From assembly GCA_016935975.1 (NCBI GenBank), contig JAFGPX010000125.1:1-37938 (forward strand): a stretch of 37,938 nt of DNA, written 5' to 3'. This stretch comes from Deltaproteobacteria bacterium (GTDB lineage Bacteria > Myxococcota_A > Polyangia > Fen-1088). Shown here in pieces: positions 7,635-13,357 of the stretch (positions are counted from its first letter, which is position 1; each line of letters starts with the position of its first letter). Under the pieces are notes generated by a model. The model was not told the DNA's origin and made no database searches. It saw only the letters and a list, made by a program, of their open reading frames with translations. The position numbers were made by a program, and so were the translations under genes.

Positions 7635-8336
7635 CTAGTCCGTGTAGAAGAAGAGCGAGCCCATGTAGTTGATGTTGCTGACCTCGAGCTCCATCGTCCA
7701 GGAATCACCGAGCTTCGAGAAGTCGATGAGATGGAAACCGGCCCCGAGCCCCATGGAGAACCAGCGGGTGAAGAAGTGCTCGACGTTCAGGGCCACGGGG
7801 ATGCCAATGCCGATGGCGGTTTCGTCCGCAACTGCTGGATCCTTGCCGAACGAGAGCCCGAGGCCCACACCGGCGTCGAAGCGGGTGGAAGCACCCTTGA
7901 GCAGGTTGAACATCGCGAGCACCGATGGTGCGAACTCCCAACTCGCATCGACGTCCTTGATCTTGGTCATCGTGAGGGACAGCGATGGCAGGATGGCGAG
8001 CGCGTCACTGAGCCAGTACTTCATCATCACATACGAGGTGTTCGGGATGATGAGGCTGCTGGTGCCCGCGCTGACGCCCACGCCGAAGCCGACGGAGCCG
8101 GTCATGTCGTCTGCGGCCGGGGGCGCCACTACGGGGGCGACCGGCATGACCGCGCCCATCTCGGGGCCAGGCATCGGGGCTGGCGCCGGCGCTGGCGCCG
8201 GCGCGGGGTACGCCATGGGCGGCGGGGGAGCAGGGGCGTAGACGGGCGCGGGCGCGGGCGCCTGCGCGAAGGCAGGCAGGACCGCGCCGAGCATGGCAGC
8301 AATAGCGGTCATTGAGATGAGGGCGATTCTCGTCAT
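7635..8336 (-). CDS. Secreted outer-membrane beta-barrel protein, Pro/Ala linker
   Basis: 233 residues from ATG 8336. The ORF track begins 26 codons earlier (MCPCGTHVG...), but ATG 8336 is preceded by GGAAGGAAGGAAG and followed directly by a signal peptide ending AFAQ, so it is preferred. After a Pro/Ala-rich linker (about residues 26-75) comes a barrel-like domain (VGFGVGVSAG ... NYMGSLFFYTD) resembling small OmpA/OmpW-type barrels, without a named family. An operator-like CATGTG/CACATG cluster lies 57-81 bp upstream, and a strong terminator follows the gene. The function is unknown. Confidence 0.82.
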   Translation of the reverse strand: MTRIALISMTAIAAMLGAVLPAFAQAPAPAPVYAPAPPPPMAYPAPAPAPAPAPMPGPEMGAVMPVAPVVAPPAADDMTGSVGFGVGVSAGTSSLIIPNTSYVMMKYWLSDALAILPSLSLTMTKIKDVDASWEFAPSVLAMFNLLKGASTRFDAGVGLGLSFGKDPAVADETAIGIGIPVALNVEHFFTRWFSMGLGAGFHLIDFSKLGDSWTMELEVSNINYMGSLFFYTD

Positions 8337-8392
8337 GGTTGTCTTCCTTCCTTCCGTCGATGAGTTGAGTCTTGCGACTGTCGAAATCCCAA

Positions 8393-8417
8393 CATGTGTC
8401 CCACATGGACACACATG
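8393..8417. promoter_or_regulatory. CATGTG/CACATG inverted-repeat cluster, possible operator
   Basis: CATGTG (8393-8398), CACATG (8402-8407) and CACATG (8412-8417) form a 3-nt-spaced inverted repeat plus a third half-site. An overlapping 7-bp stem, TGTGTCC/GGACACA, is also possible. It lies 57 bp upstream of the start of the barrel gene at 8336, a natural place for a regulator site. Confidence 0.4.
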
Positions 8418-8429
8418 GGCGCTTTCTAG

Positions 8430-8466
8430 CCCGATTTCGGGTGACTGTCACGTTTCCCGCGAAACG
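8430..8466. repeat. Three short palindromes after leuD, one parS-like
   Basis: In 37 bp there are CCCGA-TT-TCGGG (8430-8441), GTGAC-T-GTCAC (8441-8451) and CGTTTC-CCGC-GAAACG (8451-8466). They lie 26-62 bp beyond the leuD stop. None is followed by a T-run on the minus strand, so they are poor intrinsic terminators, though they may still form hairpins. The last shares the outer GTTTC/GAAAC and the central CG with parS. Confidence 0.5.
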
Positions 8467-8491
8467 CGATGCGTCCTATCTGTGGACGCGC

Positions 8492-9097
8492 CTAGACGTC
8501 GAAGCCCGAGAAATACCCGAGGGTCTTGGCGCGCGCTCGGACCTGGTCCGCGGCTTCGAGCAGCTCGGCGGTCGAGTCCCAGCGGCCGGTGAGGAAGCGC
8601 TGACGCACGCCCTCGGGCATCTCGAACGCGTAGGCCTTGCTCGCCGCTGTGATGGACCTCTCCTCCAGGCTGACGCGGATCGCGAGCTTGGGATCGGCCT
8701 CGACCGCGCCGAGCAGCGCCTCCGCGACGTCGGATGCGACCTTGCAGCAGGGCACGCCGATGGCCACGCAGTTGCCGTAGAAGATCTCGGCGAAGCTCTC
8801 GCCCACGATGACCTTGATGCCCCAGCGCATGATGGCCTGGGGCGCGTGCTCGCGCGACGAGCCGCAACCGAAGTTCTTGTTGACGACGAGCACCTGTGCG
8901 CCTTGGTACGCGTCGAAGGGATGGACTTGGCCGGCGGCCGCGAGCTGGGCGCGGTCGTCCTCGAAAGCGTGCTCGCCCAGGCCGTCGAAGACCACGGTGC
9001 GCAGGTAGCGCGCGGGAATGATGCGGTCGGTGTCGATGTCGTTGCCGCGCAAGGGGACAGCACGGCCGGTGAAGAGATTCCGTTTTGCGTCTTCCAT
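8492..9097 (-). CDS. leuD: 3-isopropylmalate dehydratase small subunit
   Basis: 201 residues. LeuD forms the swivel domain of isopropylmalate isomerase, which with LeuC converts 2-isopropylmalate to 3-isopropylmalate in leucine biosynthesis (cytoplasm). Signatures are [13 protein letters not shown] near residue 20 and [13 protein letters not shown] near residue 75. The start is ATG 9097, preceded by AGGGAGAA; the ORF-track start 15 codons earlier lies in the leuC-leuD spacer and adds nothing family-like. It sits 16 bp after leuC and is the last gene of marR-leuC-leuD. The length is normal. Confidence 0.95.
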   Translation of the reverse strand: MEDAKRNLFTGRAVPLRGNDIDTDRIIPARYLRTVVFDGLGEHAFEDDRAQLAAAGQVHPFDAYQGAQVLVVNKNFGCGSSREHAPQAIMRWGIKVIVGESFAEIFYGNCVAIGVPCCKVASDVAEALLGAVEADPKLAIRVSLEERSITAASKAYAFEMPEGVRQRFLTGRWDSTAELLEAADQVRARAKTLGYFSGFDV

Positions 9098-9113
9098 GGT
9101 GTTCTCCCTGTCT

Positions 9114-10535
9114 CTAGCCAATCCGAAAGACCTTGCGTGCATCCGCGACTTGGCCGGTGACGGCCGCCGCCGCGACCATGAGCGGGCTCATGAGCAGGGT
9201 GCGGCCTTGCGGCGAGCCCTGCCGGCCCTTGAAGTTGCGGTTCGAGGACGAGGCGCAGATCTCGCGACCCTGCAGCTTGTCGGGGTTCATGGCCAGGCAC
9301 ATCGAGCAGCCGGCCTCGCGGAACAGGAACCCGGCGTCTGCAAACACCTTGTCCCAACCGCGTGCGATCATGTCCTTGCGCACCTGCACCGAGCCGGGCA
9401 CGACAAGCGCGCGCACGTTCGGCTTGACCTTGTGCCTGCCGCCCTCGAGCACCTTGACCACCTCCTCGAAGTCCGACAGGCGGCCGTTGGTGCACGAGCC
9501 GATGAAGGCCACGTCGATCTTCGTGCCGGCGATGGGCTGGCCGGGCTTGAAGTCCATGTAGCCGTAGGCTTCGCGGACCCCGTCGCGCTCGTCGGTCGGG
9601 AAGGCGTCCAGCGCCGGGATGGTGCCGTCTACGGCGACGGACTGGGCCGGCGTGATGCCCCAGGTGACCACGGGCGGGATGTCCTCGGCCTTGAACGAGA
9701 CCACGTCGTCGTACCGGGCGCCGGGATCGCTCCTGACGCTCTCCCAGTAGGCCACCGCGCGCTGCCAGGCCGCGCCCTTGGGCGCGTACTCGCGCCCCGC
9801 AAGGTAGTCGTAGGTGGTCTGGTCCGGGTTGACGTAACCGCAGCGCGCGCCGCCTTCGATGCTCATATTGCAGACGGTCATGCGTTCGTCCATGGTCATG
9901 CGGTCGAAAAGATCGCCCGCGTACTCGTAGGCAAAGCCCACGCCGCCCTTCACACCCAGCTTCTGAATGATGTAGAGGATCACGTCCTTGGCGTAGACGC
10001 CCGGCCCGAGCTTGCCTGTGACCTCGATGCGGCGGACCTTGAGCTTTTCCATCGCGAGAGTCTGCGTGGCCAGCACGTCGCGGATCTGCGAGGTGCCGAT
10101 GCCGAAGGCCAGGGCGCCGAAGGCGCCGTGGGTGGCGGTGTGCGAGTCGCCGCAGCAGATGGTCATGCCCGGCTGGGTCAGGCCGCGCTCGGGGCCCACG
10201 ACGTGCACGATGCCGTTCTCGTTGGCCGCGGGCGAGAAGAAGCGGATGCCGAAGTCCTTCACGCTCTTCTCCAGGCTTCGCATCATCTCCTCCGCCATGG
10301 CGTCCTCGAACGGGCGCAGCTTGGTGTGGGTCGGCACGATGTGGTCCACCGTGGCGAACGTCCGCTCGGGAAACATGACCTTGAGCTTGCGCTCCCGGAT
10401 CATGGCGAAGGCCTGCGGCGAGGTCACCTCGTGCAGCAGGTGCAGCCCCATGAGCAACTGCGCCTGCCCCGAGGGCAACTGGCGGACGACGTGGTTGTCG
10501 AAGACTTTCTCGTAGAGGGTTCGGGCCGTGGTCAC
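9114..10535 (-). CDS. leuC: 3-isopropylmalate dehydratase large subunit
   Basis: 473 residues, aconitase superfamily. It binds a [4Fe-4S] cluster through the Cys of GSCTNGR and the two Cys of AGCSMC, all present, and carries [21 protein letters not shown]. The ORF track reads through from 10949, but that part is antisense or out of frame with marR. The true start is GTG 10535, which overlaps the marR TGA as GTGA and has a perfect AGGAGG seven nt upstream, inside the end of marR. The length matches bacterial LeuC. Translation is probably coupled to marR, so the regulator and the enzyme should be made from one mRNA. No other leu gene is in the window. Confidence 0.96.
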   Translation of the reverse strand: MTTARTLYEKVFDNHVVRQLPSGQAQLLMGLHLLHEVTSPQAFAMIRERKLKVMFPERTFATVDHIVPTHTKLRPFEDAMAEEMMRSLEKSVKDFGIRFFSPAANENGIVHVVGPERGLTQPGMTICCGDSHTATHGAFGALAFGIGTSQIRDVLATQTLAMEKLKVRRIEVTGKLGPGVYAKDVILYIIQKLGVKGGVGFAYEYAGDLFDRMTMDERMTVCNMSIEGGARCGYVNPDQTTYDYLAGREYAPKGAAWQRAVAYWESVRSDPGARYDDVVSFKAEDIPPVVTWGITPAQSVAVDGTIPALDAFPTDERDGVREAYGYMDFKPGQPIAGTKIDVAFIGSCTNGRLSDFEEVVKVLEGGRHKVKPNVRALVVPGSVQVRKDMIARGWDKVFADAGFLFREAGCSMCLAMNPDKLQGREICASSSNRNFKGRQGSPQGRTLLMSPLMVAAAAVTGQVADARKVFRIG

Positions 10536-10993
10536 TTGTGCTCCTCCTTCCTGCCGTACTGTTCGAGCCGGTCGCAAAGCCGATTGCCGAATCCGACGAA
10601 GTTCTTCACCTCCGACGGGTCGAGCCCAAGCCAGATCCGCTCGATGGCCTGCTCGCGCTCCTGCCGCAGGGCTTCGAGCGCGCGCTTGCCTTTGGCGGAA
10701 AGCTGGTAGGCGCGCTGGCGTCCGTCGGCTTTCGACAGGGACACGCTGACCAGGCCCTTGCCGAGAAGCTGGCGCAGGGTCTTGGAGACGGCGGCGGCCG
10801 AGCTGTCGCGCGTCTTGGCGAACATGCTGGGCATGAAGTGGTCGGTCGCGATCTCTTCCAGCAACGCCCACTGTCCGTCCGAGAGCCCGACCGACAAGGC
10901 CAGCTCCTCGCGCCGGCGGCGGAAAGCGTCGGACAGCCGGCGCAGGCAAGCGATGCCCGCGTGGGCCGAGGCGACGGTCGTTTTGCTTGCCAT
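10532..10993 (-). CDS. MarR-family transcriptional regulator heading the leuCD operon
   Basis: 153 residues with a winged helix-turn-helix: [14 protein letters not shown], then [40 protein letters not shown] spanning the recognition helix and wing. It is a probable dimeric DNA-binding repressor whose ligand is unknown. The ORF track starts at TTG 10999, but ATG 10993 is the better start because the -10 (AATTAT) ends six nt before it, making a leaderless mRNA likely. The promoter contains a palindrome, TTAACC-CA-GGTTAA, between -35 and -10, so autoregulation, and with it control of leuCD, is strongly suggested. Its TGA overlaps the leuC GTG. MarR control of isopropylmalate isomerase is not a textbook arrangement. 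Confidence 0.9.
   Translation of the reverse strand: MASKTTVASAHAGIACLRRLSDAFRRRREELALSVGLSDGQWALLEEIATDHFMPSMFAKTRDSSAAAVSKTLRQLLGKGLVSVSLSKADGRQRAYQLSAKGKRALEALRQEREQAIERIWLGLDPSEVKNFVGFGNRLCDRLEQYGRKEEHK
10543..10548 (-). promoter_or_regulatory. Perfect Shine-Dalgarno that fixes the leuC GTG start
   Basis: AGGAGG on the minus strand lies seven nt before GTG 10535, inside the last codons of marR. It decides between this start and the far upstream ORF-track start. Confidence 0.85.
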
Positions 10994-10999
10994 GGGCAA

Positions 11000-11028
11000 A
11001 TAATTAACCCAGGTTAACTAAAAGTCAA
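11000..11028 (-). promoter_or_regulatory. Promoter of marR-leuC-leuD
   Basis: Minus strand: TTGACT (11028-11023, 5 of 6 to the consensus), a 17-nt spacer, then AATTAT (11005-11000). Transcription would start at or within a nucleotide or two of ATG 10993. Confidence 0.7.
11001..11020. promoter_or_regulatory. Palindromic operator, probable MarR binding site
   Basis: TTAACC-CA-GGTTAA (11004-11017) is a perfect 14-bp palindrome with 2-nt centre, extended by TA/TA at the ends to 20 bp. It fills the spacer between the -35 and -10 of the marR promoter, where a bound dimer would block RNA polymerase. A 15-20 bp AT-rich palindrome is typical of MarR sites. Confidence 0.7.
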
Positions 11029-11088
11029 GGGCGCGATGAATCGCGCCCTGCGTCCTGACGCATGTGTAGGGGCGCAATTCATTGCGCC
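11028..11088. repeat. REP-like cluster of three consecutive palindromes
   Basis: AGGGCGCGAT-GA-ATCGCGCCCT (11028-11049), TGCGTC-CT-GACGCA (11049-11062) and GGCGCAAT-TC-ATTGCGCC (11071-11088) follow one another, each with a 2-nt centre. The flank GTAGGGGCGCAATTC resembles the short GTAGGGGCG... palindromic units dispersed in intergenic DNA of many bacteria. It lies between the MFS gene end and the marR promoter, whose -35 it touches. It could insulate or terminate the upstream transcript. Confidence 0.65.
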
Positions 11089-11125
11089 TCGGGGCGGGCG
11101 ATCGCCATGACGCCCGTGCGGCCGC

Positions 11126-12457
11126 TCACGTCGCGGGTGCCTGGTTGGCGTCGGGATTCTTGCCGAACGGCGCGAGCCAGGCCAGCGCGATGGACGGGAT
11201 CGACGCCAGCAGCACGAAAAGGAAGAAGTTGTGGTAGTGCAGCGCCGCCTGGATCTTCCCGCTCACCATCCCGGTGAGCATCATGTTGAGCGCCATGACG
11301 CCCGTGGCGAAGGCGTAGTGGGCCGTGCGGTAGGGGCCGGGCGACAGCTCTTGCATCATGTAGAGCATCATCCCGACCGTCCCGAGGCCGTAGCCGAACT
11401 TCTCGACGAACACCGTCCCCGCGATCAGGGTCAGGTTCGTGGGCATGGTGTGGCTCAGGTAGAAGTAGGTGACGAGCGGGACGTTGAGGCAGAAGGCCAA
11501 GAGCACGAACACGCGGCGCAGGGTCAGGCGCGCGGCGACGAAGCCGCCGAGCAGGGTGCCGGCGACGAAGACCACGGTGCCGATGGCGTTGATGTGGCCG
11601 AGCGCCATGTTGTCGAGCCCCAGGCCGCCGACCTCGCGCCGGTCGATGAGGAAGAGCGGGCCGATCTTCTCGATGAACCCTTCGCCGAAACGATAGAAGA
11701 AGACCACCGCGATCATCATCCACACGCGCGGCTTGCGAAAGAAGCTGGCCCAGGCGTCTCCCGTGGTGCGCAAGGCTTCGGACACGCTGCGGGCGGCATC
11801 CGGCGCCTTCGAGCCCGGCGGCAGCAAGAAATAGTGCCAGAGCGCCGTCGCGGCCAGGATGGCCGCGATGATGAGCATGACGACCATCCACGCCACGAAC
11901 CAGGCCGGATGCGGCCCTGCGGCCGGCGCGGGGCGGCCGGCGGCGGCCCAGTCGAAGAGGATCTTGGTGAGGCTGACGAGCGAGCCGGACACCAGCACCC
12001 GCCCCAAGTTCCAGAACGCCCCCTGGACGCCAATGTAGAGCGCCTGCTCTTTCTCCGTCGAGGAGGTCAGGTAGACGCCGTCGCCCGCGATGTCCTGCGT
12101 GGCCGAGGCGAAGCCGATGATCCAGAAGAACGCGATGCTGAGCGGCAGGTAGATGGGCAGCCTGAGCGCCAAGGCTAGGCAGGTGAAGGTCACGACCATG
12201 GTGCACTCCATGGCCAGCACGAAGAACTTCTTGGTGCGGAACAACTCGACGAGCGGGGCCCACAGCGGCTTGAGCACCCAGGGCAGGTACATGGCGCCGG
12301 TGTAGGCCGCGATCTCGGTGTTCGACAGCCCCAGGTTCTTGTACATGATGGCCGCCACGACCGACACGGCGATCATGGGCGTGCCCATGGCGAAGTAGAG
12401 GCTGGGAACCCAGAGCAAGGGATGCGCGCGCTTGGCTTCGCCGGTCATGGTGCGCAT
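11126..12457 (-). CDS. MFS transporter, AmpG/PAT-like
   Basis: 443 residues, twelve predicted helices, Major Facilitator Superfamily. The segment WIIGFASATQDIAGDGVYL near residue 115 matches the ATQDI signature of AmpG-type permeases, which import anhydro-muropeptides for cell-wall recycling in Gram-negatives. The substrate here is not proven. A large cytoplasmic linker (residues 205-250) separates the two six-helix halves. Start: ATG 12457 or ATG 12448 (nine bases later); TAGAGC upstream would suit a nearly leaderless transcript from 12448. It is a single gene, with the REP-like palindromes beyond its stop. Confidence 0.8.
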   Translation of the reverse strand: MRTMTGEAKRAHPLLWVPSLYFAMGTPMIAVSVVAAIMYKNLGLSNTEIAAYTGAMYLPWVLKPLWAPLVELFRTKKFFVLAMECTMVVTFTCLALALRLPIYLPLSIAFFWIIGFASATQDIAGDGVYLTSSTEKEQALYIGVQGAFWNLGRVLVSGSLVSLTKILFDWAAAGRPAPAAGPHPAWFVAWMVVMLIIAAILAATALWHYFLLPPGSKAPDAARSVSEALRTTGDAWASFFRKPRVWMMIAVVFFYRFGEGFIEKIGPLFLIDRREVGGLGLDNMALGHINAIGTVVFVAGTLLGGFVAARLTLRRVFVLLAFCLNVPLVTYFYLSHTMPTNLTLIAGTVFVEKFGYGLGTVGMMLYMMQELSPGPYRTAHYAFATGVMALNMMLTGMVSGKIQAALHYHNFFLFVLLASIPSIALAWLAPFGKNPDANQAPAT

Positions 12458-12539
12458 AGCTCTACCAGAAAACCCGCGCGCCAGGTCTGCCTTGGGCCGG
12501 TCGAGCGTCTCGTTGCTCCCTCAGACGAGGGCCCACCGG

Positions 12540-12586
12540 GCTAGCTCTTCCCCACGGGCGAAGCTTCGCCCGGGTGGCGTGCTAGC
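12540..12586. terminator. Long interrupted inverted repeat with an 18-bp perfect palindrome
   Basis: CGGGCGAAGCTTCGCCCG (12555-12572) is a perfect palindrome. It is extended by CCAC/GTGG arms and, after mismatches, by GCTAGC at 12540-12545 and 12581-12586, the latter overlapping the stop codon of the next gene. It is the best terminator candidate for the minus-strand Cys-rich gene. There is no T-run, so the terminator assignment is uncertain. Confidence 0.5.
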
Positions 12587-13307
12587 CGCACAACATCGCG
12601 ACGTCGGGGTTCTCGAGACCGCTGCTCTTGCAGGTGCCGCCGTCGCAGGTGCTCGACCGGCACTCGGAAAACGACGTGCAGGCGGCTCCGTTCTCTTTCT
12701 GGGCCGTGCACTGGTTGGTGCCGGACGGGCAGTAGTACCCATCGAGGCACTCGCTGCCGAGCGTGCAGGCGCCGCCTGCTGCCACGCGGGCGGCACACAG
12801 GTCGGAATCGTAGTCGCAGTAGGCCGAGTCCACGCAGTCGAAGGTCGATTCGCATGGCGCCCCGACCTCCCCGAGAGCCTTGCAGGTGCCGACGCCGGAG
12901 TCGAAGTCGTACTCGCACGTCGCTTTGCCCTCCGTCCCGCCCGCGCAGTCGTTGTCGAAGTCGCACTTCTCGCCGACCTGCTTGGTGCCGGAGCTGCCGC
13001 TGCCGTAGACCGAATCGCAGGGCGAGTCGGCCGAGGATGAGGAGCCGCTGCAGAAGGTGCCGGCGCTGACCTGGGCCTGCATCTCCGCCAGGCAGGCATC
13101 GCCAGCCGCGGAGTCGTACGAGCCATACGAGGCGAGGAACGACATCACCAGATGGCACGTCTTGCCGTCCGCCGGCATGCCGGCCTGGGCGCAACATTTC
13201 GCGACCTCGGCGCAGTAGGCGTCGTTGAACTTCTCGGCATCGCTCTTGCCGCAGCCCAAGGCCAATGGAACCGACAGAATCGACAGCAAGCCAAGCAATG
13301 ATCTCAT
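12582..13307 (-). CDS. Cys-rich lipoprotein with four tandem four-Cys units
   Basis: 241 residues from ATG 13307, which has GAGAGGAG just upstream; the ORF track starts 59 codons too early, inside the M16 gene. The signal peptide ends PLALGC, a slightly atypical lipobox. A helical Cys-containing domain (residues 18-90, with CAEVAKCC) is followed by a Ser-rich linker and four units of the form C-x5-C-x(4-9)-C-x(4-10)-C. Two of them are spaced exactly 5,5,6 (CESTFDCVDSAYC..., CTLGSECLDGYYC...). This Dickkopf-like Cys pattern is common in myxobacterial surface proteins. The function is unknown and disulfide bonding is inferred. It follows the M16 peptidase by 50 bp in the same direction. Confidence 0.85.
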   Translation of the reverse strand: MRSLLGLLSILSVPLALGCGKSDAEKFNDAYCAEVAKCCAQAGMPADGKTCHLVMSFLASYGSYDSAAGDACLAEMQAQVSAGTFCSGSSSSADSPCDSVYGSGSSGTKQVGEKCDFDNDCAGGTEGKATCEYDFDSGVGTCKALGEVGAPCESTFDCVDSAYCDYDSDLCAARVAAGGACTLGSECLDGYYCPSGTNQCTAQKENGAACTSFSECRSSTCDGGTCKSSGLENPDVAMLCG

Positions 13308-13320
13308 GTTCGCTCCTCTC

Positions 13321-13337
13321 GCGGGCATGCCGCCCGC
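13321..13337 (-). terminator. Small hairpin between the M16 and Cys-rich genes
   Basis: GCGGGC-ATGCC-GCCCGC forms a 6-bp stem with a 5-nt loop. It has no T-run. It may attenuate readthrough into the lipoprotein gene, but a functional role is doubtful. Confidence 0.3.
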
Positions 13338-13357
13338 TATGTGACGTCCGGGCAAGC

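Noticed and set aside
10536-10949. Upstream extension of the leuC ORF
   Set aside because: It overlaps marR in another frame; GTG 10535 with AGGAGG and the family length set the true start.
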